This document shows, piece after piece, positions 11,561-25,208 of a DNA stretch of 64,000 nt (position 1 is its first letter; every line of letters begins with the position of its first letter). The notes beneath the pieces were generated by a model. It worked only from the letters and a program-made list of their open reading frames with translations. It did not search any database and was not told the DNA's origin. Position numbers and translations under genes: made by a program. Location of the stretch: NCBI GenBank assembly GCA_946800325.1, contig OX326957.1, forward strand, positions 24,057,554-24,121,553, given 5' to 3'. This DNA comes from Luzula sylvatica (taxonomy: Eukaryota > Streptophyta > Magnoliopsida > Poales > Juncaceae).

Positions 11561-13027
11561 CTATGAGTATTGATGCCATTTAAGTCTTACCATACATGAT
11601 GCATTTGAAGGAGAGGAAGTTCTACTGAAAATTATGGAGGCATGAAATAAAAAAATGGTTTAGAAAATAATGAAGAATTCGATGAAATGATTTAGCCAAA
11701 AATATTCACTACAGATCTCGTTCCAAACAGGATATTGATCAAGAAACTAAGAATAATCCATAACAATTAATAATAGTAAAAAGTGGATATAGATCAAGAA
11801 ACATAACAATTAATAATAATAAAAAGTATAGTAGAAAGTTCTTGATTTTTTTTTCACAATCTTATTGTTGGCAGTAGTCTAACACTAACAATTGTTATTT
11901 ATAATCGGGTCATCGTTCTTACAATAGTTTCTATAAATTACAACAACATATGAGGATTATTTGGTAAACAAAATTAAGAGCATATTTTGTTGAGAATCAA
12001 AATACCTAGAATTTTTTTGTTTGACTTTTTAGGTTGGTGCGATTGCAAGAGCTGATATGACTTAATTAAAAACAATTTCAAAGAATCTTAAACAAATAAT
12101 TATTTTGCCCTTGTTTATAATGATGCAATTTAGTACTCTTATTTATTAGTATTATTATTATTTAGAAATTGCACAAAAGAATTTTTCATATGTAAAAAAT
12201 CATTGAGCCCTCTCTGTTTTTTCAAAAAAAAAATATATATATATATGTAAAATATCATAATTTCTGCAATTGTAAACAATCATAACCTTTAAAAAAAAAC
12301 TTATACGAATTTCCTATTAAATTAATGAAAAATTCTACAAAGCCCGATTTTTCCACAAATTTATTACAGAAACTTAAATTAGCCATCAGATCTGATTTGT
12401 TCTTGAACCGGGCCCACTCATTTGTATTACCCAGATGAGGACATGTGCATTTCGGGGTTGAATTAGTGAAATAATTGGGGCTTTGAACCTGTGTTAAAAT
12501 AATATATTAGAAATAATATATTTTTTTTTTTAAATTGGGTATTCTTGTCTAGCGAAGAATTTTTATGAACATTGAATATCATTTGAGCGTATATTGTTTT
12601 ATTTTGTGTTATAATATTCATTATCATGAGAAAAAAATGAGTAATTTTACTTATGTTTTTATGTTTGTTATATTTCATTTTTTATATTAGGAATAATAAT
12701 ATCATTTGCGTACAAAATAATAAATAACAATCTTCATAAACGAGAAGAAAATTATCATGTGTTTGAATTTGTATTAAATTACTCTTAATTAAATCATTTT
12801 AATTCTTACAACAGCATTTTCATTTTTCTATTATAAGGCCGACATATTGACGATATATTTCGATACCCATAACAATTCATGATAAATAATAACAAAATTA
12901 ATTATTGGGGCCTTTTGTGATAGTTAGGCTGAAATTCCTATTTTGACAGGCTTTAATTTAATTAGGCTTTAATTTACTCATCTATTTTAAGCTTACTTTT
13001 TTTGGATTTAAGTCCTCTGTTCAAGAT
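11561..13027. other. AT-rich intergenic DNA
   Basis: No gene or complete element is recognised. Short repeated words (AACAATTAATAATA, 11763-11820) occur. Confidence 0.4.
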
Positions 13028-14148
13028 TTTGGCAAATGGAATTAGTAGAACGGAATCGGATCATAAGATGGAGGAGTAAAAAGTTCTGGAATTAAGAATT
13101 CCACAGTTTGTTTGGATGTCCGAATTATAAGATGCTGGAAAACATAATTTTTTGTTTGGTTGTTAACAAAATTCTGGAATTTTGTTATTGAAAATTTAAA
13201 AATAATATTTCATTAGAACTTATAAAAAATAATATTATTGTAATACAACATTATTGCAATATAAAATTATATAATATTATATCTACACAATGTATTATAA
13301 TAATAATATAAAAATATTAAATGTATTTTTATATTATTATAATACTATATAAATCTATTAATACATGATAATTAAAATAATTATTTTATTATTTAATATA
13401 ATTACGATAATATTAGTAATATAATTATATTAATTATGTGGATATAATAATTATAATATAATAATTTTATTATTATAATACAATTGATTATATGGATATG
13501 ATAATAATATAACAATAATTATATTATACAGGAATTATATAATAATAATAAAATTATTAAATTACAATTATTAAATTCCTATAATCAATATATTATAATA
13601 TATTATTTTAATAATTTATAATAATTATAATATTATACATGTACTACATTATAATAATAATATAATATCATAAAATGTATTGTTTGTGATTGTAATATTG
13701 TATTTTATTCATAAAATAATATTATTTATAATAATATATATCATCATATTAATTATATAGATATAATATAATTATTATGACTAATAAATTATATCATAAT
13801 AATATATAATATTATATTAATTATATAGATTGAATAATTATAATATAATTATTCTTTGATTATAATCTTTTGCTATAAAATATAATAATAATAATGATAA
13901 TAATAATATTAATAATTATTATTATTATTAATATTATTATTATCATTATTATTATTATTGTTATTATAGGAATAACAAGATTCTCCATTTTGTAACTCTA
14001 GCTTTTGTTGGAGTGGAAATATGGAGCAAAAATGGAATATCAAGATCCTCCACCTTCTAACTCTCTCCACAATTTCTTGTACCAAACAAAGAATTACATT
14101 ACGAAAATTTTTAATATCCAATTCCAACTACTAATTCCACTTGCCAAA
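13028..14148. mobile_element. TIR element with AT-rich core
   Basis: The left end TTTGGCAAATGGAATTAGTA (13028-13047) and the reverse complement of the right end, TTTGGCAAGTGGAATTAGTA (to 14148), match over at least 20 bp, and the similarity continues inward (GGAAT-GGAT). The core (about 13200-13980) is almost pure TAA/TAT sequence. The superfamily is uncertain; the style suggests a PIF/Harbinger or hAT MITE. The target duplication is unclear. Confidence 0.65.
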
Positions 14149-15599
14149 CAGCCCATATATGTGATAAGATTTCACAAGATTTTTTTATAGGCATATAAAG
14201 ATTTAGGTCCTTGATTTTTTGTCTAGTGTCAATCTTTTTTGTTAAAAAAAAATAAGGTTATAAAAGATTTCTTTATAGGTGATAAGATTAGAAAGAAACA
14301 TTTCTAATTATTTGAGAAATTTGACAAAAATTATATTACATTTGAATGTTTAATCATGTCAACATTTTGAGTATTAAAAATGAAAAATCTCCTAGTACCA
14401 ACTATAGGTAAGTAGTAACATTAACTACCAATATCAAATCGGACCATGAAATTAACAACTAGAATTTAATTGTACCAAATAAAATGCCCAAAATCTAAAC
14501 TATTCATCAATACTCAAACAGAATGAATTTCTCAGTCTAAATTTAAATGTAAGTAAATAAATTAGTATAAATAAAAATATTAAGTTGGTTGGTGTGCAAT
14601 TCCTATTGGTCCCAATATAGCCAAGCACAGTACCACACAGCTCACAGGTATTTTGCCCATACTTGTTTTGTGGGCCTCATTTACTATAAAATAACTCACA
14701 TTCTTCATTTATAAAATATTAATATGATATATTAAATTTGTTTACTTTCATAAAATGCCAAACTTTGAACAAAGACTTGAGCATATTTTTAGACATGTCC
14801 ACATCATCTAACTACTTGCCTATTATAAAATTATTTTTCACTTTCAAACTTACATTAAATTGACATGAAGAGTATATTTATTATAAAAATGAATATTTAA
14901 TTTTTAATTGGTCTGAATTTAATAATAACTATATTTATTACACTTGTAAAAAATGTCCCTTTTGGTGCTCACATGTTATGTTCTTAGTTGCCCCAAATAT
15001 TCATGCATCTATATTTTTCTCTCTCTATCTGTAATTCTCTCTCTCTATTTACAATTCTATATGATAAGATTCTCATTCCATGCATATCTTTATTAGTTAC
15101 AATCAAATTCTATTGGCTATAAATAGGTACATCACAAAGATATACATGATTACAATAATACAAATCATTCACCAACTAACAAGATATAAATATGTGTTTG
15201 CTTAAAGCTTTGTACTAAATTATGAAAGCAATGTATGAACAAATACAAAATAAACTTGCATTTTAGACACTTAATTGTATTAAGTTAGCATACATTTTAC
15301 ACCATCATGTATTGTCTCTTTCATTACAATTTAGATATTTCCAAATCCAATCCAATAAAAAGACAAAACACATTCCAATCTATTATTACACCATATCAAG
15401 TTAATAAAAGAAAAAAAAAATAAGAACATTAATACTGTGAAATTAGATGTCTTTTTTTCATTCCAACACATCATTGAGAAAAAGAACATAACCACTCCTT
15501 AATTTCCTCCCATTTTTCACCCAAAAAAAAAAAAAAAAAATACAAAAAAAAACCAAAACACAACAATTCAAGATCAATCATCAAAGAGCTAATCTTTTT
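14149..15599. other. intergenic DNA downstream of the DUF868 gene
   Basis: AT-rich, with no gene seen. The segment nearest 15599 should hold the 3' UTR of the minus-strand gene. A poly-A run lies at about 15523-15541. Confidence 0.4.
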
Positions 15600-16451
15600 C
15601 TACTCAACCTTGCATGCATACAAAATCAGAGAAAACCCGAGACCCGTTACCGCTTTCTCTCCCGTATGACCCGTTTGAAACATGAACACCGCATTTCCGC
15701 CACTTGGCGATCCCCCGAAGAGCCAGCTATGCACGTCCCAAAGAACCTCAATTGGAGCTCCGTCTACAACTATAGTCTGATTCCCTCTGAACTTCCAAGG
15801 AAGCCGTTTGATCTGCATCACTCGTTTCTTGTCGACGCGGATCTCGAGGCAAGGATCCTTTAACCCATTAACATCGCACTCGATGGAGATATCATGAGAC
15901 TTTCCAGATTCGCAAAATCTCGACTTGGCGTTGTAAATCTTTTTGCCGTATATATGTTCTTTCTTCGCAACGAAAACCGCATTGGTACAAGGCGAATCTG
16001 AAGGAGAAGAGGTTGAAGAAGACGGGTTCGTACCGGTTTTTCGGTACGCATCCTTTGATAGATCTCCCAACAAGAGTACCATTTCGGAGTCGAACAGTAC
16101 AGCCACGTAATACCCCTCTGACGGCTCGGGCCCGGTGCCGAACTTTGCACTGGAGAGGTCCCAGTAGATCTCCAGTTTGCTGGACTCGATCTCTAGGGTT
16201 TTGGATCCCTTTCTCTTGGAGAAAAGCCATGGCTTTATCTCGACTTTGCAAAGGCATTGGTTAGTGGAGTCCTCTAGGCCGATTGTGAGGCCTTGACCCA
16301 TCATCGTTTTCAACCAAGTAACTGTTATTACGCAAAGTTTATTCGAGAGATGTGCTTGATAGAGACACGTCACTAGATTCGGAGAAGTTTTGCCCGATGA
16401 ATCTGCCACTTGTACACCGTTTTCACCGAAACAAGAAGGGAAATCCCTCAT
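15600..16451 (-). CDS. DUF868 family protein, 283 aa
   Basis: A single-exon plant gene. I start it at the ATG at 16449-16451 (MRDFPSCFGENGVQVADSSG), because that is where family members begin; the frame extends a few codons upstream but without an ATG. Family features in order: the N-terminal FGENGVQVADSS motif, NLVTCLYQAHL, the strand CLCKVEIKPWLFSKRKGSKT, LEIYWDLSSAKFG, EPSEGYYVAVLFDSEMVLLLG, a Ser-rich spacer near residues 140-150, then DISIECD, PCLEIRVDKKRVMQIKRLPWKFRGN and a C-terminal 'GNAVFMFQTG' segment. Family length is about 280-330 residues, so it is complete. DUF868 proteins have no settled function. No signal peptide or membrane segment is visible. The GC content is clearly higher than the flanks. 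Confidence 0.92.
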   Translation of the reverse strand: MRDFPSCFGENGVQVADSSGKTSPNLVTCLYQAHLSNKLCVITVTWLKTMMGQGLTIGLEDSTNQCLCKVEIKPWLFSKRKGSKTLEIESSKLEIYWDLSSAKFGTGPEPSEGYYVAVLFDSEMVLLLGDLSKDAYRKTGTNPSSSTSSPSDSPCTNAVFVAKKEHIYGKKIYNAKSRFCESGKSHDISIECDVNGLKDPCLEIRVDKKRVMQIKRLPWKFRGNQTIVVDGAPIEVLWDVHSWLFGGSPSGGNAVFMFQTGHTGEKAVTGLGFSLILYACKVE

Positions 16452-17350
16452 TTTCACTTGATTATCTTTGGCCAAGAATCTAATTTTATTTAAGGACTAA
16501 AGATGCGAGCTTTTATCAATGGATGGGTGGGGAATGGTTTGAATTTTACCACATTGAATCAGATTGCTCTTGGGTTTGTTTGACTAGAGATGATTAGTGT
16601 TTGTCAAGGGATTAAGAGGGGGGGAAATGTGGGTTATTGGTTTCTGAGGATTGAAGCCCGATGAGAAGAAATGGATTACTGCATTGAATCGAGCAAATCT
16701 TGGGATTTGAGAAGAAAAACCAACATTCACTCAAAGGTTACAAAAGGTGACTTTTTTTAATTGTTTCTAGGTTCCAGCAAATCAAAGATAAATTACTAAT
16801 CAGAGAAGAAAATCACATTAGCAATATGCTTCCCACTGACAAAAAACAAAAGAAATCAAGGACCCAACAAAGAGATCAACTAATATGTACCTTCAAGCAG
16901 AGAAAAAAGAAAATATCAGAACTTTTTCATGGAAGAAGAAGAACAGCAAGAAGAGGAAGAAGATGAGAAGCATAAAGCAATCAAGAACCCAGTTTTAAAG
17001 CTGATTTGGGGCTACTAATTAAAATACTAGTCGTTTTCAGAATTCCAAAAGGGAGAAGAGAGTGACGACCCACAAGAAATAAAGAGCCCAATCTCCTTTC
17101 TTTCTCAAGAAAACACGACGAAGACCAAAGACTGGATTTCCATTTGAGAGAGAGAAAGAGAGAATTTTGCCTGTATAATGGAAAAAACTAGAGAGAGAGA
17201 GAAGACAAAGAGGCGCTCTTTACAGTGTCAGAATCTTTACAGACAACACCACCAGTATTTTGATCTGTGACTATCAAAATCAAAGCTGAAAATAAATATA
17301 CACAATCAAATTATAAAAGGGACATGTCCAGTATAATTGAAACTGGAGAG
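16452..17350. other. 5' region of the DUF868 gene
   Basis: Upstream of the minus-strand gene. GA-rich on the plus strand (CT-rich on the gene strand) at 16930-17210, with AGAGAGAGA runs typical of plant 5' UTRs and core promoters. I see no certain TATA box or exon. Confidence 0.45.
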
Positions 17351-20300
17351 CATTGGATTGTGTTTTAGCATCTATATCCTATATTTTGCTTCTTTTGACA
17401 AAAAAATCCTTGGAAAATAAGAGGGCTGGCTTTACAGTTACACAAAAAGAGGGGTTTCAATTATTCAAAAAGAAACAGCTACGAAATAAATACCTTCACA
17501 GCTCAATTGGGGTAATTAAGAAAGTTTCATTCTTTTTTGGAATATTTGCATAAGAGCCCCTATATTATGTCAAAAGTGCAAAAAATACTCACATTGTTGA
17601 AATTTTTAAAAATTAATCTAAATTCTTTAGAAAATTCCAAAATTATCCTACTGTCAAGAAAATAGGAGTTTCTTTGCACAGATTTGAGGTAAATATGGTT
17701 TTCTTTGCAATTCCCTATATTGTAGGTTTTTCCTTTTTTGCAATTTTGGCATAATTTTAATTTAGATTTTTTTAATGTAAGGTTTTTACAGCACAAAAAT
17801 TTGACAATATTTTGGCATAAAGAATGACAAGAAATTTTAGGTCGTTGAAACTAATTCTGTTACCATGTTTGCTTGGTTCATATATTCATCTCGCCATAAA
17901 TAAACGTTACAAGTTTTACAATATTATATTTTTCTATAACTAAAAAATTTGTTAATATGATGAATGTTACAAGAAATTTATATTTTTCTATAACTAATTC
18001 TGTTACAAATTTGAGATTCATATATTTTGTTATCTCAAAAGTATTTCGAAGAGCGAAATGATGATCAATTAGTTGTTTTGATCAAATGTAAACTTTTTTA
18101 AAAAATAATGACCAGAAAAAATATTCCTTTTCCATGAAAACATAGAAAATCTGTCAAATTTTGAGGTAATCATATTTCCGCTAATTACGTCCTAGAAAAT
18201 TTTGTATTAATTTATTTTACTATCTAGTGCATGATAATAAAATTCATAAAAAATCATGTCAAAACATATTAATTTTAAAACTAATCAAAAGTGAGTTGTA
18301 TTGCCTAAGACAATGCTCGTGTTTGTTAGAATCCGGGATTTCTAATCTTGTCATTCATTCGAGAATGTAAGTCTTGGATTTATGATATGATTGGGAAAAG
18401 AAAAGTGTGATCAAAATGAATTTAGCATGAACCCATCATCTAAAATGAATGATGAATTGAGTTATGTTGACGAATGTGGAACTATATAACTAACCCATAT
18501 TTCCAATGAAAAAATATGTGCTGAAATAGTAAAATATGTAAACGGAAAAGTAAGAAAAAATGAAGTCTTATCATGCTGATTCATTTTTATTAAGAAATTG
18601 GAGAAAACTAATTATTCGTAGAAAATTATATATTGTAGTTATGTAGGTCAAGTTTGTCATGCCACATTTATTAATGTGAGATTTGTCGCGTTCATGTAAA
18701 GTTTTAACGACAGAAAAAAAAAAATGTTACATGTTTCATGTTTGAGATTATATTTTTCAATGCTTCAATGCCTTCCTTTCATGCAAACAGATTATTTTTT
18801 CAATGCTTTCATTTCATGTACACGATTATTTTTTCAATGTTTTAATGCTTTCATTTCATGCAAACAAACTGCATGAGAATGAAAGATATTTACCTACAAA
18901 TGGAGCTCCCGTATTTATCGTCAATGAAAACATCTATAAAGCAAGAAATAAAAGAAGGGAAATTTTTCACAGACCCCTAATTTTTCTGAATGTTTGAAGA
19001 AAAAATACTTTATTTTTAGATTATATTTTAAATTTAAATTCTATAAAGTTCTTTGGAATTTATTGGAAAAGAATATTAAGTTTTACTTTTAATCTGATAA
19101 AAGAAAAGGCAATATATTTTATAGAAACTAAAAGGAACAATCTAGGAAATCAAGATATTTTTGTAAAAATATTCAGAAATTTTTGGGGGTTTCTAAAATA
19201 ATTGCCAAAAAGAAAAATATAAAGAGAATGATACCGGTTCAAGATGGCACCGGTAAATTGAAGTGTAATGAGGCAACCAAAACGGTTTCCCCTTGGATCT
19301 GCAAAAAATACATAAATACAGGGCCCTTTCATTATTATTAGCTGGCATTCAATGGAGAATATATAAATGGTCCAAAATTGCTCTACCATATACTTTTATG
19401 TATTTCCATACCAAAATTAACAAAGGATCTTCCTAAATGAAGAATTTTACTGTGGATTGTAATTTGTATAACTATAGATAGATTTAATTTACTGAGGATT
19501 TGATTTGATTGCATTGAATATTTATTATTTACTGATCATTCGTTTCAGATTAAGAGCAGTTTCATAAGATTTAATGTGTTTAATGTATACTTAAATTATT
19601 GTATTGCTCCAAGTTGAGATTAAGTTGGCATTAAATTAATATATAATCTTATAAAATATACAACAAATATTATTGGCATCTTAAAACTATAGTTTTCAAA
19701 ATTCATAAAATATGTTTGTTTGAATTTTTTTTCTTTATTTTGACATGCTTAATTGTCATAGTTCCAACATAATTCTTTTTCTCTACCTTTGAATTTGTGA
19801 AGAAGATACTGTGTAAGAAAGAGTAATGCAAATGAATGCATATTTATATAATTGATTTGTATGTATGTACGTATTTATTATTATTAAATTACAGTGTTAA
19901 GAATCTTGCATAATACTTTGATTTTTTTTATAAAATATATATGTATTATGTATGTATTTTATATATTATGTATGTATGTATTAATAATCATTATACATTA
20001 TGTACGTATGTATGTTATAGTTGTTCAAAAAAGTTTAATATATATATTTTAATTAATAAACATGAAAAATAAGACTTACCTATCAAAATATGCAAATAAC
20101 TTTGTAAACCCATAAAACATATATCAATTAGTATTGTTATTTTAAAACTATAATTAAAAATATCATATGATGTTAAATAATTTATAATCATGTTTTTTCT
20201 AAGTTAAATTTTTTAATATTAGTTATCAATTATTTTCACTACTAAATGTGATCATGTATAATTCCCAATCTCTTTTGTATTAATATAAATTTTGTTAGTC

Positions 20301-21698
20301 TTATATAATTAATGATGTATAATGAGTACATAGTTGGTACAATCTGATGCTTCAAATATTTGATATTGCCTTGACTGTGGTAAACAACAATAATATAATA
20401 TTTGTTATTATGTTTTTTTTTCCGTAAATGTGTGTTATATTTCATATATTAGCATCCAACGTCACTAATATATCATCATTATTTGGCAATGTTGCAAACA
20501 ATTTTTTCAATATTTTTGTTGCGAATTAAATTGTATATAAAGATATAGCGGTTCTACACTTCCACATCTGACAACTTTAACAAAAATGTTCCTATACAAT
20601 GGCGGATCTTGCCCCAAATCAATGGCATAATCACATATATCATCATGTAATATATAATATAAAACTATAAATTATAAAATTGTATCGCCAAAACTAAATA
20701 TAAAATGGTTAGTATCCATATTAAAAGTATTTAGTTTATTGTATTAAGTTTTAATTAATTTCACTTTTTTATATGTCCGGCTCAAAAAAAACATTCATAA
20801 TAAAAAAAAAATGCCAATATAATAACAATGGTTCTCAAAAGATCAGATTTTTCAATGCTTGAGTAGGCAAAACTTTCTAGATACGAGGGTAAGGTATGGG
20901 AGCTCTTTAGAGAGTGTTGGATGTTTTTACGAAACGTACGGTTATGATCTTTCATTAATGGTAGATGTGTTAGACAAAGGATACTCTAGTTTGCAGGAAT
21001 TTGCCATTTCGTCATTAACTGACATGACACATTGATTTAGTTAGTGAAATTAATTAGTTTAATCAGTCAGTCACATTGAGTTGATGGCCATCAATTAGTG
21101 ACGTTGAGTTGAGGGCCAATTTTAGATTTTCAAACACGGTTTACTTTCTTGACTGGTCTTGTGATGGATCAATCTCGACTTGTCTCTTCGACGACTTATT
21201 AAGATTCACACCGAACATTGTTACTCCACGCAATGAGCCAACTCTATCTAATTTCGCAAAGCTATGAAGCCTCTTTTTTACTTGGGCTTACCGTCATTGG
21301 TCTCGAACTTCCACACAAAAGAAACCGTTGAGAGAGCCCTCGTCCGATCATTAAACTGAGATAAATTGGTTTTCTATCTAGGAAATGACCATTAGAAAGA
21401 AGACCAACGAGTAAAATAAAAAAGACAAGACTCTCATGTCTGACTTTTTAGTTATCCTTCCAAAGGACTTATTGTGAATAAAAATGATACCAAACATTCT
21501 TGCCAAGTCAAGCTTTCGTGACTCGCGGCTGTTACTTTTTTACTTCAAATCGTCAAGTCTTTCTCATCGTCGTCCTCCACAATCGTATTTTATTTTCATA
21601 AATCATCGCGTGACCGTTTAGTATTCAAATTGTTCGTTCAAATTTTCTAGGATTTGATTATCTCAAAATAATGTCGATCCACTAATTTATTTACGGGA
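17351..21698. other. AT-rich intergenic DNA, gene-free
   Basis: No gene is recognised in 4.3 kb. TATG/TACG simple repeats lie at 19858-20020. The last 600 bp (about 21100-21698) are less AT-rich and may be an unrecognised 5' part of the retroelement that follows; I found no LTR there. Confidence 0.4.
18777..18868 (+). repeat. short tandem repeat, about three units
   Basis: The motif GATTATTTTTTCAATG with TTTCATTTCATG recurs about every 35-45 bp. The copies are imperfect. No function is suggested. Confidence 0.6.
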
Positions 21699-23702
21699 GT
21701 GATATTTATAGAGATAGAAGATGTAACTCACAAAAGGATCAAAAGAAGAATCAAAAGAAAAATCAAAAGAAGAACCAAATTAATGGGACTCGAACAATCA
21801 TTTGATCGTTTCCGAATGATCGAGAATGAATCCGTAGATGATATGTACTCACGAATGACGCATATCAAAAACGGATTCATCGCTCTAGGAGAAACACTAA
21901 CGAATTCTCGAGTTGTAGGTAAGCTAATTCGAGCTATGCCATCAAGTTGGGAAACTCTCCTCGTCGTCTTGGAAACCATGATGGCTACCCAAGACATCAC
22001 TCCGGAAATTTTTGTAAGTTATCTCCGAAATTTCGAGGCACGCATGAACCAACGAAGCAACAATATGGCGAGCACCTCATATTCCGAAAATCATGCCAAC
22101 TTCGTTATCGACACGAACGAAAACGAAAACGAGATGTCTTTGTTGGTAAGGAGACACGAGGATTTAAAGGATCAAGAGCGCAAATTCAACGATGACCGAA
22201 AGCGTCAACACTTGAAACCGGTGTGTTTCGAGTGCAAGAAAATGGGTCACACAACCGACACGTGTTGGGCCATACATCCCGAACACGCACCATGGAACAA
22301 ACGCGAAGACAATCCAAGAGGTAAGGATAGAAAGGATTCGAGGTGCGAACGAAAACACGAGCATAAAGACAAAACCGACAAAGGCAAAAATAAAGTGAAG
22401 AAATCCGGAAAGACGAATGCCTTCATCGTCGATTCGGATCCATGGGGAGATTCAGAGTGCACAAGCACATCCACCGACTCGGAATACCTATACGACAATG
22501 AAGGTGTGGATGTGGGACTAATGGCAAACACACCACCAAACGTAAATGACGTGGTTGAGCGAGCCATTCAAGAAATGCTCATGCAAAACACTACTCTTCC
22601 GGAACCAATCGCCTATGTTGCTCTTCAAGTTGTTCCACAAACTTTCGGCATCGATGCTTCGCATGACCCCGGTCATGAGGTAACCCTAAACTCTACACTC
22701 AAATCAATTTCGATAAAGGAAGATTCTAGCTCATCCGATGAATCGGAAAGTGAGTTAGAATTTGACTCTCACAAGAGTCTAATGCGAGAAGTAAATCGAC
22801 TTCGACAAAGTGAAATTGAAAAATAGAGCACGATACTAACTCTCAAGGTTAAGGTATCCTTTCTTGAATTATCGGTAATGTCGCACAAAGCGCAATTAAC
22901 GGAATTTAACGGGTTTTCAAAATGCGAGTGTCAAGCCCTAAAAAGCGAGACCTCATATCTAAAAGTCGAAATCCAAAATTTGAAATTTGTGAATGAGTCC
23001 TTGAAAAGCGCATGTATATCACTTACACCTAGCACTCCTTCATTGGACAAAGTCTTGGAGGGACAAAATCCCAATGATAAGTCGGGTCTAGGATTTAAGA
23101 AGACTAACGGTCATAAACCCGTGTCTTCAAAATCTCAAGATCAAAAAGAAAAACGGAAGTACAATACTAATACGAATCGCGGAAATGCTTTTATGTACCG
23201 CGACTCCAATAAGGGTAAAAGTGCTAAAATTAACCAATCTAAAAATGTTAGAATCTATAATAGGGTTAATCATTATGCACCTCACTCGTCTTATAGAGAT
23301 AACCATACGGAACGAACCGAATGTTTATACAAACGGGGATCCAATGGCTACTTCTATAAGGTGAGTTCGCCACATGTCGCTAATAACCAACAACGTACTC
23401 CCAAACAATTCACAAGCACACAACGATTTAACAAATCAAATAATAATTGTGCCAAGCCGACAAAGCCGATAACTCAACCGAAAGATTACTTGAACCACTT
23501 CCAATCTCACTTTGTCAAGAGTTCGGAAATCACAAATAAACCGACTCGCGCATTTTGCAACTATTGTTGCAATATGGGACATATCTCAACGGGTTGTCCC
23601 CTTCGAAAACCGCAACCAAATTCCACTTGGTTGTGGCTTCGAAAAGATCGAAACATGGCTAGCACGTCCACCTCAAATGGGGTGTGTCCGAAAGGTACTT
23701 AA
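21699..23702 (+). pseudogene. copia gag with one in-frame stop
   Basis: Two frames, 21699-22826 and 22878-23702, lie in the same reading frame and are separated only by a TAG at 22824-22826, so this was a single gag of more than 650 codons. From about 21784 it matches the UBN2-type gag core (MYSRMTHIKNGFIALGE, LIRAMPSSWETLL). Then comes a CCHC zinc knuckle, CFECKKMGHTTDTC, an acidic/Ser-rich linker, a predicted coiled coil around the stop codon, and a second knuckle, CNYCCNMGHISTGC. The region ends near WLWLRKD...VCPKGT, where protease should follow but does not. Gag packages element RNA. The N-terminal start is missing or unclear. Confidence 0.87.
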
Positions 23703-24676
23703 AGTCATATTTCCGCACTCCCTTATCCATGTTTAAAATTGGCCACAATTTGAGGGGGAGTGCTAATACAAGTATTTGCATCACTAAACTCGGGTTTAAT
23801 TGATTCGGATATTTTGACCATTTTTCTTTCTTGATAATTCAATCATATATACACTTACAAAAAGACGAGAAAGGTATTTTGACTAGTATGTAGGTATGCT
23901 AAATGGAAAACGAATCGGGAAGACGCAATAATATGTTAAATAAATATGCGTACCAAACTCAACATCATCACCTTGCACTATCAAGGGAGCTAATGTCTCG
24001 ACATAGATGGATGTTGAGAAGTGTCACTCGAGGAGTCGTGTGTTTTAAATCAAGACTCGAGTCCATGGCTCGAGCTAGGTATGCATACTCTTGAGAATTA
24101 CAATTGAGTTTCAAAATTTATTACATTTTCGACTATTTTTGAATACATCGCAAATGTTGAGAATCTTTGTTAAAACCTATTTTACACTAAAAATCTTTTC
24201 ATACATCTTTACAAAATGAAAAACTCAACATCAATTTGCGAAATTCATCTATATACAAGCCTAAAATTGCAAAAAGCAACGATTTAGGGGGAGCTTGTAT
24301 GTAGGGGGAGCTTCTCGTATGATTACGCTCTATTCCCTTTTGATCCTTTTCAAAAAGGGGGAGAAGAGAAAATCATATGGAAAGTTACTCGGTAATCGAT
24401 TCAACTCTCCAAATTGACATTATTTTGACATCGAAAGTCAAGACTATGAAGAAACGATGGCACGAAAGCGCATGATCAAGATGTCGAAGAATCGCGAAGA
24501 TACACATATATATCAAGACATCGAAGATTCCGCAAGTTGGGGTATCACACAAATCACCAAAACAATTTATAGGTATCCCTAAACTTGTTTATGAATTATT
24601 AAGCTCAAAATTAGTCAAATAAATATATTCGAAATTCATCAAAATGATGAAATAATGAATCAGGCTGATAGTAGGA

Positions 24677-25161
24677 TGTCCGTTATAACGGAACTCATTG
24701 TCCGTTACAACGGACATGCTCGTCCTATTCAAGATTGGAAAACACAGTATAGTCCGTTACAACGGATCAACCAGTCCGTTATAACGGACACCACCAAAGC
24801 GTTATAACGGAAGAATGTACGTTATAACGCTAATTAAATCCAAGCTTGAAGGATGTCACAGAACTATGTCCGTTACAACGGACATATCTGTCCGTTATAA
24901 CGGACATTGAACTCACTTCAGTATTACACTTTCCTCTGCATGTCCATTGTAACGGATTAATCAATCCGTTACAACGGAAAGCCTCAGAACGTTGTAACGG
25001 ACATGTCAGTTCGTTGTAACGAACTTCCTAACACAGACTTCCGTTGTAACGGACATGTGCTCCGTTGTAACGGACTGTGTTATAATTCGAATATAACAGG
25101 CGTAACGGCTAGTTTGACTTATGGTCCGTTACAACGGACTTGCAGTCCGTTGTAACGGACT
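24677..25161 (+). repeat. palindrome array 1 (copia 3' LTR), 16 sites
   Basis: Sixteen copies of TCCGTT-RY-AACGGA or close variants. Taking the CGTT (or CATT) as the marker, they sit at 24681, 24703, 24755, 24777, 24800, 24820, 24871, 24893, 24945, 24967, 24990, 25012, 25042, 25063, 25127 and 25148. Intervals are 20-23, 51-52, 30 and 64 bp. The first six and next six sites repeat with a 190-bp offset (192 for the last pair). The central dinucleotide varies (TA, CA, TG) while the arms are kept. The array ends about 40 bp upstream of a TATA box, an enhancer-like position. Each half contains a MYB-type core (CCGTTR/AACGG). Confidence 0.95.
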
Positions 25162-25200
25162 ATGCAGAAAAAACATATTAAGGGAAGGGTCTATGTGTTC

Positions 25201-25208
25201 TATAAATA
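25201..25208 (+). promoter_or_regulatory. TATA box of the copia LTR
   Basis: TATAAATA in the context GTTCTATAAATAGAACCC, followed by CTCACTCTCTC. The equivalent site in the solo LTR is at 57827-57836 on the minus strand. It marks the likely U3/R promoter, directly downstream of the palindrome array. Confidence 0.8.

Noticed and set aside
15860..16264. Alternative frames of 83-121 codons
   Set aside because: Shadow frames of the DUF868 gene; only the 283-residue frame shows family motifs.
21699..23702. Host CCHC zinc-finger gene
   Set aside because: The UBN2-type core, two zinc knuckles, purine tracts and the downstream LTR identify it as copia gag.
24677..25161. CRISPR array
   Set aside because: The repeats are short, palindromic and variable, and spacing alternates between about 22 and 52 bp; the setting is a plant LTR with no cas genes.
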